Shown here one piece after another: positions 46,527 to 56,825 of a stretch of 64,000 nucleotides of DNA (the stretch's first letter is position 1; every line of letters starts with the position of its first letter). The stretch is from positions 83,270 to 147,269 of the forward strand of contig NZ_JAIQWW010000018.1 in NCBI RefSeq assembly GCF_020164455.1. Direction: 5' to 3'. Origin of the DNA: Phyllobacterium chamaecytisi. GTDB taxonomy: Bacteria > Pseudomonadota > Alphaproteobacteria > Rhizobiales > Rhizobiaceae. Under the pieces are notes generated by a model, which was given only the letters and a program-made list of their open reading frames with translations, searched no databases and was not told the origin of the DNA. Both the position numbers and the translations under genes were made by a program.

Positions 46527-47123
46527 ATGCCGACCGAAAAACAACTTGATAAAATGCTCAAGCATGCCGAAGACATGGAAGCGCGCCGTCTTTTGAAGGC
46601 AGCTGAGAAGGCCGCACGACGCGCCAATAACAAAGTGTCCATTGATGCGATTGTGGCAGCAGCAAAGGATGGCGAGATCGACCTCGTGACGTTGCGCCGG
46701 AACGCCATCAATTCGGTGGTTACATTCGCACAACTGCAAGTGCCTGATCTGCTCGCTGAATGGCTTGAGATCATCAATGATGACGATCCATCATCAACCC
46801 GATTGAACGCTATACAGGCCATGCTGAACGCCGCAACAGGGAACGGCAAATACTTCACAGGGCCGAAGCAGTTAGCAGCTGCATTGAAGGGCCTTACAGT
46901 CGAAGAGCAGTACGCGAAAGTGCGCGAGATGTACGCCGAAGGCATGATTCCCGAAGAGCAGTCAAAGGCACTGCTGGCGATTGTCGAAGCTGCGGACAAA
47001 AGCGAAAGCCGTGACCTGCGAGCACGCCTTGCAGCTGCAGAAGCGAAGATTGAGTTTTACGAAACGGGCAAGGTTGTTTCCGGCGAAGTTGTTCCAGAAC
47101 AGGAGCAGATCACAAATGGTTAG
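46527..47123 (+). CDS. phage-like ORFan, possible terminase-small-subunit-like protein
   Basis: 198 residues, highly charged and helical. An N-terminal basic coiled stretch (LLKAAEKAARRANNK) is followed by a segment, LAEWLEIINDDDPSSTRLNAI-QAMLNA, that resembles the short repeat pattern of DUF5681/terminase-small-like proteins, then a C-terminal coiled coil (LRARLAAAEAKIEFYETGK). The resemblance is weak and is my inference. It is coupled to the next gene by an 8-bp overlap. Confidence 0.6.
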   Translation: MPTEKQLDKMLKHAEDMEARRLLKAAEKAARRANNKVSIDAIVAAAKDGEIDLVTLRRNAINSVVTFAQLQVPDLLAEWLEIINDDDPSSTRLNAIQAMLNAATGNGKYFTGPKQLAAALKGLTVEEQYAKVREMYAEGMIPEEQSKALLAIVEAADKSESRDLRARLAAAEAKIEFYETGKVVSGEVVPEQEQITNG

Positions 47124-47583
47124 TGCATTCGTTGCGGCCTATGACATTCGGCAGATGAAGCGTGCAATACGGGCTAAGGGGCAAGGTGTCGATCTGCCAA
47201 TCGTAAAGCTCGTACTGCACGCAATGGACGGAACGATTAAGTATCTTGACGCGCCATCACCCCCGCCTGCTCGCAGCCTGTTCTTGCATGTTCACGCGGT
47301 AGACACAGATTGGTATTTTGAGCCCCTGCCCCCACCACCGCCGCAGGTTGCATTCCATGAGGGCGCATCCATCTTCGACGCAGGGGTCGGTGCGATATTC
47401 GAAGAACAGCCCGAAGCTCCGCTCAAACTCGTGTACATGCCCGTTGACGTTCGCACGTCGTACCACGCGACCCTGTACCCCTCGCAGGAAGAATCATCGT
47501 CATTTGCGCATACATCGTCAACGAACACGGGCAGCACCGTCGATACCCCGTTGTCACCCCCTGACCCTGAAACCGCGCGTTGA
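47116..47583 (+). CDS. ORFan with proline-rich centre
   Basis: 155 residues; the ATG at 47116 follows AGGAG by 9 nt and overlaps the previous gene. The N-terminal part (MKRAIRAKGQGVDLPIVKLV) could be helical. The middle carries SPPPARS and LPPPPPQV, and the C-terminus is Ser/Thr-rich. I do not recognise it. Tight coupling suggests it works with the preceding protein. No further phage genes follow. Confidence 0.6.
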   Translation: MVSAFVAAYDIRQMKRAIRAKGQGVDLPIVKLVLHAMDGTIKYLDAPSPPPARSLFLHVHAVDTDWYFEPLPPPPPQVAFHEGASIFDAGVGAIFEEQPEAPLKLVYMPVDVRTSYHATLYPSQEESSSFAHTSSTNTGSTVDTPLSPPDPETAR

Positions 47584-47749
47584 CGCAACACGACAGGGCA
47601 TCGATTGCGGCTATCAATGTCTCCTCATAATGAGCTGTAACTGCATTCCGCTAGGGAATGTTCCAGCACTAGACGATAAGTGCCGGCATCGTTGATTCGG
47701 CGCAGCGATCGTGACCAAGATTGCGTGTCTGAGTGCGTCTTGCTGGTGG

Positions 47750-48118
47750 CTAGAGTCGAAACCAAGGCAATGTGAGACAAACGCACGCAATCATCGCCGC
47801 CACCGGCGCCACCCACACGATCACCGGCCAGACCCCACCCTTCGCCCAGCGTGCCGGTAGTGCCACGGCGATTAGGCCTGTCATGAGCGCTGCGAGCGCT
47901 GCGGTAGCGACCCACCCATACCAGTACATGGCTGGCGCGACGAAGCCTACCGCCGGGTCGGCGGCGTCTGTGGGATGATGGGTACCAAGGAGGACGACGC
48001 CCAGCGAGGGATAGACGGTGAACAGCGCGAGATCGAACTTGAGCGCCACCACATAGAAGACCGCAAACGATGTTCCGTATGCAGAAGCGAACCGGCAGAA
48101 CAAGGGCGACGACGTCAT
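47750..48118 (-). CDS. small membrane protein, sulfatase cassette
   Basis: 122 residues with three or four hydrophobic helices (GTSFAVFYVVALKFDLALF, GWVATAALAALMTGLIAVAL, VWVAPVAAMIACVCLTL). No family recognised. Its ATG overlaps the stop of the preceding gene by 4 bp. Last gene of the minus-strand sulfatase/phosphatase cassette; 166 non-coding bases follow before the ORFan pair. Confidence 0.7.
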   Translation of the reverse strand: MTSSPLFCRFASAYGTSFAVFYVVALKFDLALFTVYPSLGVVLLGTHHPTDAADPAVGFVAPAMYWYGWVATAALAALMTGLIAVALPARWAKGGVWPVIVWVAPVAAMIACVCLTLPWFRL

Positions 48119-48579
48119 AGCCCAAAGCCTCTGATGTTATTCACCACGTGACCGATCAGAAAGCTCCACCAGACGACGAAGGCGAGGATCAGGGTTAGAG
48201 CAGCTGACGTTCGGGGGCGTTCATCAGATAGGGGGCGTTGCCAGGATATCCAGTAGGCCGGGAGCAGCGCGGCGCCGATGGCGACGAAATGCTCCTTGAG
48301 GTCGAAAAGGCCTAGCGCGGACCACTGGCCGGCCTGCTCCAACCCGGGCCGAATGTCGACTCGAAAATACAGGTACACCAGCCCACCAAGGCACGCCGAG
48401 ACCGCATACAACAGAATAACGGCGTTGGCGAATGAGGCGGCCGGCACGGCGCGAAAGCGGCTGAACACGGAACCGAACCGATTGTGCACCGGCGCCCACG
48501 TCGCCAGCACCTGGTGCGTTATCGCACCGAGCAAAGCGACCGCGACAAGGCCATGAACGATCAGAAGCGCGGTCGGCAT
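48115..48579 (-). CDS. four-helix membrane protein with conserved-looking His, sulfatase cassette
   Basis: 154 residues, four predicted transmembrane helices. His residues sit in or next to helices (ALLIVHGLVAVALLGAITHQV, LKEHFVAIGAALLPAY, FLIGHVVNNI), a layout that could bind haem or metal. I cannot place it in a named family. It lies 31 bp after the metallophosphatase stop and is coupled to the next membrane protein. Confidence 0.7.
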   Translation of the reverse strand: MPTALLIVHGLVAVALLGAITHQVLATWAPVHNRFGSVFSRFRAVPAASFANAVILLYAVSACLGGLVYLYFRVDIRPGLEQAGQWSALGLFDLKEHFVAIGAALLPAYWISWQRPLSDERPRTSAALTLILAFVVWWSFLIGHVVNNIRGFGL

Positions 48580-48610
48580 GATCGCGATCCTGGCGCCAGA
48601 ATCGGCCTCC

Positions 48611-49921
48611 TCATACGAACAGTTCGACTATTGAGTACGGCTCCGCCGACCAAGGCCGGAAGCGCTTGAGCGTAAATTTGGTCTTCTGGCCGGGCACGAC
48701 ATCCACGAGGACGTAGTTGTAGTCTTCCTTCGGCGGCTGCCCTTTCCAGTAAAGGTCCGGCGGGTAGTCGTCAGGCACCTTGATGCTCGTCCGGCCAGGA
48801 AGAGTGGGATCCTGCTCCGCCCCTCCACCGCCCAAGACCAGGTATTTGACGCCATCGACCTCGAACATTTCGGTGGTGTGGACGTGCCCGTTGAAAACGA
48901 TGACCTCCATGTCCTTGGCATAGGCCGCGATCAGCTTGTGCGGATTGTCAGCGGCTGGAATGGCTCCAAAACCAGATCGGCAGAACACTGGGTAGTGAAA
49001 GGCGATGAAAGCCTTGCCCATGCCATTGGCTTTGGCCTCGTCCAGCCACGCCTGTATCTGCGTCATCTGCTGCGCATATTTCGGTCGGTCGGCATCCCAG
49101 TTTGAGGGCGACCGGTAGTCGGTCTTGCCGCTCCACAGGAAGATGAAGCGGGCGCCCTTGAAGTCGAATTTGTAGATCAGGTTCTCCGGCGTCACGCCTA
49201 ACTTCTTCAGATAGGGCACTGCGGTAAGCACGCCCTCGATCTTGGGGTCGGCCCAAACCTCGTGATTACCCACACCGATAAACCAGCGGCCTTCCAACCC
49301 GGCCGCAAGCATATCGCTATCCGGAGGCGGCAATTGCTTCAGCATTGTGTCGTTGACGCGCTTCCAGTACGGGCTGTCGGTGACCGTTTGCCCCTGATTT
49401 CCCCACCAGACGACGTCGCCGCTGCTTACCACAAATTCGGCGCGTCCCGCCTTTACGTCCTGGACGATCTCGCGCGTCACCCACTCGCCACCCGCAAGCC
49501 GGAACATCGTCCGGTGCACGCCGGGAAGCAGCTTCACATCCTCGACGGAGGCCTCGGTGACCCAGCCCTGGTCCAGCGTCATGGTCATGACTTCGCTCTT
49601 GGACGTGAACGGCATGACTACCTGGATAAGCTCCTTGGTGGTGGGATCGAAGGTCAGCTTCACGTCCTTCTCCACCACCTCCTTGGCGACCTTTTCGGGC
49701 ATGACCAGCCCAAACATTTCCACGAACATCTGCGTCAGATCGGGACTTCCCTCCTTGGAAGGCAAGTACATCATAGGCCGCGAATCTCCATAGACGGCAA
49801 ACGAGAAACCGGCCTTGGAAGCATCCTGCGCCGCCGCGTTGCGCGCAGCAAGCGCCAGCGTGCCGGCAGCGGAGGCAATCAGGACGTTCCGTCGAGTAAT
49901 CTGCGTTGATTGGGCGTTCAT
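48611..49921 (-). CDS. Tat-exported calcineurin-like metallophosphatase
   Basis: 436 residues from the ATG at 49921 (GGGAGTTGAGG upstream). The twin-arginine signal TRRNVLIASAAGTLALAAR marks export of a folded, metal-loaded enzyme. The metallophosphoesterase motifs are all present: FAVYGDSR, VSSGDVVWWGNQG, VGNHEVW, AFHYPVF and VFNGHVHTTE. The C-terminal beta domain begins near residue 370. Likely a periplasmic phosphohydrolase. It follows the arylsulfatase gene on the same strand after 259 bp. Confidence 0.9.
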   Translation of the reverse strand: MNAQSTQITRRNVLIASAAGTLALAARNAAAQDASKAGFSFAVYGDSRPMMYLPSKEGSPDLTQMFVEMFGLVMPEKVAKEVVEKDVKLTFDPTTKELIQVVMPFTSKSEVMTMTLDQGWVTEASVEDVKLLPGVHRTMFRLAGGEWVTREIVQDVKAGRAEFVVSSGDVVWWGNQGQTVTDSPYWKRVNDTMLKQLPPPDSDMLAAGLEGRWFIGVGNHEVWADPKIEGVLTAVPYLKKLGVTPENLIYKFDFKGARFIFLWSGKTDYRSPSNWDADRPKYAQQMTQIQAWLDEAKANGMGKAFIAFHYPVFCRSGFGAIPAADNPHKLIAAYAKDMEVIVFNGHVHTTEMFEVDGVKYLVLGGGGAEQDPTLPGRTSIKVPDDYPPDLYWKGQPPKEDYNYVLVDVVPGQKTKFTLKRFRPWSAEPYSIVELFV

Positions 49922-50180
49922 GGCCTCAACTCCCTTGCTTGAGTTTCTTTTGGGCCGAAGTTGCCGATCCCAGTAGACCGACACCCCAGAGGGTGAGAAG
50001 TGAAAGCGTCGAGCGGTTCAGCCCGCATCGCCTTCAGATAATTCTCGGAGGCAATGACCAGTCCGGGTATTGGCCCAATCCGGACACGAGCAGCGCCACT
50101 GTGGTGGTCTCATCCGAAAACAACCAACTCGCCGTGGCGACGGGGACTTGCTATATCCCCGCACACCAGCGCGAATCGGC

Positions 50181-52580
<2,400 letters not shown>

Positions 52581-53136
52581 TGGTCAATACTCCTGTTGGC
52601 TAACCAAAACGGGTAAGCGTCTGATACTTTTACGCTCTCAAATGTTCGTTCGTACGGTGATGAAGGTCAGCAGCAATGCGGCAGACGTATGCATCAATTT
52701 AACGATGTGATCCCGGAAGTGTCTCAGATCCCTAGCCACCAGTTAAGTACGTTACAGTTACATAGAGAACCCTGGTAAAGCGGATATGAGGGTGGTCTAC
52801 CGCGAATAGTGTGGTAACCGCCGCTGAGACGAAATTCGCTGGCGAATGAGCTTAGTGTACGCTGTCGGCACATAACGGACGCTTGGAGGCTTATTGACGT
52901 CCGCTAACGGCGGCGAAGCACCGGGTTAAACGTCGGCGTGACAGGCCGATAGATCAACAAACGTTTCAAATTTCCGCGTGCAGTAACGCGCCATAAGGCG
53001 GCAAAAGTTGAAACTCACTTTTTAATACATAGGGCTGCTATGGAGGCGCTGGTAGCAACAACTGAGGCTACGCAAATGTCTGGAGAAGACATCGTTCTTT
53101 GTTTCATCTACGCTCGTGCCAGTTCGGAGGACTATC
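52581..53136. other. long divergent intergenic region holding repeat copy A
   Basis: 556 bases between the divergent arylsulfatase and MliC-like genes. Only repeat copy A (52938-53016) and an inverted repeat GGACG/CGTCC just before it (about 52888-52918) stand out. A 55-codon frame from 53040 overlaps the MliC start in another frame and is not supported. Confidence 0.55.
52938..53016 (+). repeat. intergenic repeat, copy A
   Basis: Three blocks are shared in order and orientation with 57274-57366: GTGACAGGCCGATAGAT (17/17), ATCAACAAACGTTTCAA plus TTTCC (22/23), and GCGGCAAAAGTTGAAACTC (19/19). The second and third blocks contain GTTTCAA and TTGAAAC and could pair to form a long hairpin. Here the blocks are closer together than in copy B. 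Confidence 0.85.
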
Positions 53137-53457
53137 ATGTTGAGTCATCTATCGATCGCGGCAATCAGCGTACTGCTGCTTGCAAGCAGCGAGCAATCCA
53201 CGCCTGAAGTGTCGATCGGCGTGGGCAACCCCTATCCCGTCAGCAACTACACGTGCGAGGACGGCACGCATCTGGCAGTGCGTCTCCTCGGCGATCGCGC
53301 TTCGGTATCCGTCAACGGCGCGACCGCGGTCGATCTCCCCTCAATGGGATCAGAAGGAACGACCTTTTCGAATGGCCGGCAGACGCTGAGCATCGTGCAG
53401 GGGCACCTGTCGTGGGGCGTTGGCCGAGCCATGCCGTCTGCATGCACCGGCGTTTGA
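53137..53457 (+). CDS. MliC-like lysozyme inhibitor
   Basis: 106 residues from the ATG at 53137 (CGGAGGA upstream). A short signal peptide (LSIAAISVLLLASS) is followed by the MliC pattern: YTCEDGTHLAVRLLGDRASV, then GSEGTTFSNGRQTLSI and a final ACTGV Cys, giving the single disulfide of the family. MliC/PliC proteins inhibit C-type lysozyme in the periplasm and protect against host or predator lysozyme. No lipobox is seen, so it should be soluble in the periplasm. Confidence 0.78.
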   Translation: MLSHLSIAAISVLLLASSEQSTPEVSIGVGNPYPVSNYTCEDGTHLAVRLLGDRASVSVNGATAVDLPSMGSEGTTFSNGRQTLSIVQGHLSWGVGRAMPSACTGV

Positions 53458-53663
53458 GCGCTCTCGTCTTGCGGAACAGTGAGGTGTTCCAACTATCGCC
53501 AATACGGCCAACAGGTTGCCCGCCCATCTCCCCTTGACTCTTTTCAACATGAGAACAAATATGGAACGCACACGGTAGCGACGGCCGTTCAACCGACAAT
53601 TTGAAACTCAAAAACCTCTGTCTGAAATGGGGACGGACAGGCTTGTCTCAAAAGGAGAGGTCA

Positions 53664-53858
53664 ATGAACGAACCGGCGCTGAAACATGATGACGATGTCG
53701 AACGGCTGATTGCCGAGCACAATGGCGATGTCCACGCCGCAATCGCGGTGCTTCTGTCCGAACGCAGTTTTCTGATCAAAGAACTCGAATACGCATCACT
53801 GGCCATGGGCCACGGCTTCGCCCGCGGCTGGCGGCCGAAGATCACGTCGATATCTTGA
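53664..53858 (+). CDS. small helical protein, unrecognised
   Basis: 64 residues; the ATG follows AAAGGAGAGG. Acidic helical N-terminus (DDDVERLIAEHNGDVHAAIAV) and FLIKELEYASLAMGHGFARGW. It resembles short hypothetical proteins scattered through Rhizobiales genomes. No function is suggested beyond co-occurrence with the next small genes. Confidence 0.65.
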   Translation: MNEPALKHDDDVERLIAEHNGDVHAAIAVLLSERSFLIKELEYASLAMGHGFARGWRPKITSIS

Positions 53859-53860
53859 TC

Positions 53861-54190
53861 ATGTCGAGGAGTCGAGGTGAACCGCCTGCAGGACAGATTG
53901 ACCGGGAATACCCATTTCAGGTCGCCTTGCTTGCCTGTGAGGTGTCATGGCGATTTGAGAATGTGATGTTTCTTTCTCAAAAATTTGGGTGCTGGAGACT
54001 AAACCACACGCTTTTTGTCGATGACGAACGTTTCATCAGCTACTGCTTTCCTCAACGAGACAGCGCCGAATGCATCCTCAAGGCTTTCGATGGCGAGTGG
54101 ATTACACCGGCAGAGCGAACTAAAGGAACGTGGCGCTCAAAGAATGTTCGCGTGAGGGTGGGCAGAGATGTCTTCCAAGCGATATCTTAG
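53861..54190 (+). CDS. short hypothetical protein
   Basis: 109 residues from the ATG at 53861, two bases after the previous stop; the ribosome site is weak. The sequence YPFQVALLACEVSW, RLNHTLFVDDERFISYCFPQ, then SAECILKAFDGEWI looks like a compact alpha/beta protein. It overlaps the next gene by 23 bp. Function unknown. Confidence 0.6.
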   Translation: MSRSRGEPPAGQIDREYPFQVALLACEVSWRFENVMFLSQKFGCWRLNHTLFVDDERFISYCFPQRDSAECILKAFDGEWITPAERTKGTWRSKNVRVRVGRDVFQAIS

Positions 54191-54413
54191 GCCGATCAGG
54201 GAGACTGCCAGGTTTTCGGATCTGGAGAGCTGGGATGATCTGTTTGCATATTGCACTCACTGTGGTCGGATAGGTTCGCTGGATAGATATGCGTTGGAAG
54301 GCAAATATGGAAAGCACTCGACCGTTCACGGTTTGAACAGGAAACTGCGCTGCATTGTTTGCGGATCGCGGGAAATGAATATGATCGGTGCCAGGAACAA
54401 GCTGAGAGATTAG
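54168..54413 (+). CDS. small zinc-ribbon-like protein
   Basis: 81 residues with two CxxC pairs about 35 residues apart (YCTHCGRIG and LRCIVCGSREM), the layout of a zinc ribbon. It overlaps the previous gene by 23 bp and lies 3 bp before the YedK gene, so it is probably co-transcribed with it. No known family recognised. Nucleic-acid binding is a guess from the fold. Confidence 0.65.
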   Translation: MSSKRYLRPIRETARFSDLESWDDLFAYCTHCGRIGSLDRYALEGKYGKHSTVHGLNRKLRCIVCGSREMNMIGARNKLRD

Positions 54414-54416
54414 CCC

Positions 54417-55091
54417 ATGTGCAATTTATACAACGCCACCACCACCCACGAAGCGATGCGACAATTGTTTCTGCCGATCAACGACCTCACCAATCGGCTA
54501 ACGCCGCAGATGGATGTCTTTCCCGACTATCCCGCACCGATAGGCCGCAAGGACGCTAATGGCGACCGTGAACTGGCAATCGCTCGATGGGGCATGCCGA
54601 CTCCACCGCAGTTCCTGAAAGGCGAAGTCGATTACGGTGTGACCAATATCCGCAACGTGAAATCACCACACTGGCAGGCTTGGCTTGGTCCGGCAAACCG
54701 CTGCGTTGTTCCGGCGACAAGCTTTTCCGAATACGGCAAGCTGCCGGATCCAGTCACCAAGAAGAAACCGCTATACTGGTTTGCGCTCAACGAGGAGAAA
54801 CCGCTGTTCTGGTTCGCTGGCATCTGGACGAGTTGGTACAGCGTGCGGAAGAAAAAGGAAGGCCCCGTTCAAGCCGATATTTTCGCGTTTCTGACGACCT
54901 TCCCGAATGCTGTTGTCAAACCGATCCATGAACAGGCAATGCCGGTCATCCTTCGCAGGTCCGAGGAAATCGACGTGTGGATGAATGCGCCAGCCGAAGA
55001 AGCGCTGCAACTGCAAAGACCCCTGCCCGATGATGAACTGATTGTTTTGCCACAACCGAAGGCTGAGGAAGAACAGCCGTTGCTGCTCTAA
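54417..55091 (+). CDS. SOS response-associated peptidase, YedK/HMCES family
   Basis: 224 residues. The catalytic Cys is residue 2 (MCNLYNATTTHEAMRQLF), then YPAPIGRKD, IARWGMPTPP, NRCVVPATSFSEYGK with the active-site Glu, and MPVILRRSEEIDVWM with the region of the catalytic His replaced by MP context. HMCES proteins form a thiazolidine link to abasic sites in single-stranded DNA and so protect forks. The family is common on mobile DNA. Confidence 0.9.
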   Translation: MCNLYNATTTHEAMRQLFLPINDLTNRLTPQMDVFPDYPAPIGRKDANGDRELAIARWGMPTPPQFLKGEVDYGVTNIRNVKSPHWQAWLGPANRCVVPATSFSEYGKLPDPVTKKKPLYWFALNEEKPLFWFAGIWTSWYSVRKKKEGPVQADIFAFLTTFPNAVVKPIHEQAMPVILRRSEEIDVWMNAPAEEALQLQRPLPDDELIVLPQPKAEEEQPLLL

Positions 55092-55202
55092 AGCTTAAAG
55101 GGCACAACAGATTACGCGCATATGCGCAAGTTGATGAAAGGAAAAGACCTCTGAAGTCCGCTGTAGACTGCAACCAAATCATCAATGCAGAGTTTGGAAG
55201 CC

Positions 55203-55535
55203 ATGGAAATCAAATGGCAAAAAACACCTCCGGGACCAGACGGGCAATTGCAGGACTTTACCGCAACAAGCGGCAACGGCATCGATATCGGCCGGGTTTA
55301 TCAAATCGATAGTGGTCCAGACCTCGGACTTTGGTTCTGGACTTTTCTCCTTGGTCATTCGCAGTTTCGTATGACTGACGTCAGTGGCGTTCAACGCTCA
55401 AGGCCACACGCGGCTCAGCACGTCGCACGGGCCTATCAGCGTTATCTTGAAACCGCTGGTAGTGACGGCGGCGGATTGAGCCGGATACCCGTAATCACCA
55501 CCGCGAACAGCAACGGAAAGCCACCATGCCCATAA
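55203..55535 (+). CDS. hypothetical protein
   Basis: 110 residues from the ATG at 55203 (GGAAG upstream; an ATG at 55185 would add six). Aromatic-rich core (LGLWFWTFLLGHSQFR) and a helix (AAQHVARAYQRYLE). No family recognised. It overlaps the next gene by 10 bp. Confidence 0.6.
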   Translation: MEIKWQKTPPGPDGQLQDFTATSGNGIDIGRVYQIDSGPDLGLWFWTFLLGHSQFRMTDVSGVQRSRPHAAQHVARAYQRYLETAGSDGGGLSRIPVITTANSNGKPPCP

Positions 55536-55720
55536 TGCCGCCACAGGATGACCGCGACGATCTGGATTGCCAGGAAGCTTTGGAAGTGGAATTCCAGGCG
55601 CATGCGGGAGTGGCGTTACTGCAGCTATTGGAAGACGCTAAGTCGGTGGGTTGGCCCGAAGCGGAAGCGCGCAAAGCTATTACGCGGTTGATTGAGGTGC
55701 ACATCTCAGGCGTCGCATGA
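55526..55720 (+). CDS. small acidic hypothetical protein
   Basis: 64 residues with GGAAAG upstream, overlapping the previous gene by 10 bp. Acidic start (DDRDDLDCQEALEVEF) and a helical end with EAEARKAITRLIEVHI. Similar short proteins are common in Rhizobiales; function unknown. Confidence 0.6.
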   Translation: MPIMPPQDDRDDLDCQEALEVEFQAHAGVALLQLLEDAKSVGWPEAEARKAITRLIEVHISGVA

Positions 55721-55728
55721 TGACCAAC

Positions 55729-55880
55729 TTATGTGGCGGTGGCCGATAATTCGTGCCCCCATTGAACCAAGCCGTCTACAATCACACGTATCTTGGCGGG
55801 CAAAGTCTTTGTGCGTGGCCAAAGAACGTTGATGGGCATTAAAACTCTCAGAACCGATGTTTTTGCAATCCAAGGGCACA
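55729..55880 (-). pseudogene. LysR-family regulator, C-terminal remnant
   Basis: On the minus strand, the frame ending at TAA 55729-55731 reads PINVLWPRTKTLPAKIR followed by VIVDGLVQWG, the usual last strand and helix of LysR substrate-binding domains. Upstream in this frame only about 15 more residues look related (VLRVLM), and there is no HTH domain. The gene is a 3' stub left by deletion or rearrangement; the larger open frame overlapping it is in another phase. Confidence 0.65.
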
Positions 55881-56199
55881 TACATAAGGATGTGTAGGTC
55901 TTTTGATTTTTGCTCGTAGGCCTTTAGTCCGATCTCGCGTCGTCTGATTAATGCTATCGTTGAGGGTGCTGACGCCCCCCGTCGGCAAGGGCCCCAAGGC
56001 CAATAGCCCGGTTGGCTACCCTTGAGACTCCAGTTGACCGGGCTTTTAAAAAGAGCAGCTACAGCACATTTTATGAAATCGATATTGCAAACCTTATCCA
56101 CATTGGCGGTGCTCGAAAGTCCACCGCCTTTTTGTTGGTATGATGATGAATTTCACCTTGAAGCCGGTCGTTGTGGCCGAAATCTGCTGACGCCAATGA

Positions 56200-56250
56200 T
56201 TTGTGGCGCGATGTGTGGGACGAAATGTGGTCCAAGGTGCTGATCGTTTT
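56200..56250 (+). repeat. 12-nt-periodic motif, copy 1
   Basis: TTGTGGCGCGAT-GTGTGGGACGAA-ATGTGG is three degenerate units of ATGTGGNNCGAA, followed about 20 nt later by GTTTTCATGC. The same layout occurs at 59027-59079. In one frame both copies read W-R-(D/E)-(V/M)-W-(D/N)-E-M-W. This frame is closed 40 bases upstream and stops 2 bp before the ATG of the basic repeat protein. Confidence 0.75.
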
Positions 56251-56279
56251 CATGCGCCTGAAATTGACAACAGATTAGC

Positions 56280-56642
56280 ATGACAAAAGGCGATGATACG
56301 ACTAGGGCCGACAAGAAAGCTAAGGCGGCTGCAAGACTGCGTAAATGGCGGGCTGCCAATCCGCTGACTCCCGAACAGAAGGCGAAGGCGGTTGCGAGGG
56401 TCCGTAAATGGCGGGCTGCCAATCCGCTGGCTGGCAATCCACCGAGACCCGAGCAGAAGGCGAAAGCAGCGGCTAAGGCGGCTGCAAGGATACGTAAATG
56501 GCGCGCTGCCAATCCGCTGAGTCCCGAGCAGAAGGCGGAGGCAGCGGCAAGGTCCCGGAAGTGGCGGCAGGCTCACAAAGAGCGCTACAACTCGTACATA
56601 AAAGCTTTGCGCGGTGCTAATCGCGAACAATCCGACCCTTAG
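56280..56642 (+). CDS. basic protein with four RKWR repeats
   Basis: 120 residues, strongly basic. A 21-residue unit of the form KAKAAARxRKWRAANPLxPEQ recurs: RKWR lies at residues 21-24, 42-45, 72-75 and 93-96, with a 9-residue insertion in the third unit. The repeats are also visible at DNA level. The C-terminus (HKERYNSYIKALRG) is basic and helical. The composition suggests nucleic-acid binding; similar arginine/tryptophan repeats occur in small phage proteins near HNH nucleases. No strong ribosome site is seen. Confidence 0.6.
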   Translation: MTKGDDTTRADKKAKAAARLRKWRAANPLTPEQKAKAVARVRKWRAANPLAGNPPRPEQKAKAAAKAAARIRKWRAANPLSPEQKAEAAARSRKWRQAHKERYNSYIKALRGANREQSDP

Positions 56643-56662
56643 CGCCCTGGCCTTCGCTCCAA

Positions 56663-56809
56663 GGAACGGCATTTCCGGTTGCGCACTTTATTCATTCGGC
56701 CACCGAAGCAGTTGCGATCTATCTGGACCAGCATCCGGAAGATCGCGACAAGACTGGCTATTTTCTCGTGCGGAAAATCTTGGCCGAGAAAGTTTTCCTT
56801 GCTGAACCC
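56663..56809 (+). pseudogene. Rap1a-like C-terminal remnant
   Basis: The plus frame from 56663 reads HSATEAVAIYLDQHPEDRD then FLVRKILAEKVF, matching the end of Rap1a/Tai-type proteins (V..YL..HPE.R......A......F) and the intact neighbour on the other strand (VVKQYLESHPEERHH). There is no start codon, signal peptide or N-terminal Cys in frame. It faces the intact gene tail to tail. Confidence 0.5.
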
Positions 56810-56825
56810 GTCAAGGCGAGCACAC

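Noticed and set aside
53040..53207. 55-codon plus ORF before the MliC-like gene
   Set aside because: It has no ribosome site and overlaps the MliC signal peptide in another frame.
55706..56101. 131-codon minus frame over the LysR stub
   Set aside because: The LysR-like residues are in a different phase, so this larger frame is accidental.
56022..56243. Cys-rich plus ORF ending CGTKCG-type repeats
   Set aside because: The Cys pattern comes from reading the 12-nt periodic motif in a second phase; the upstream part is not protein-like.
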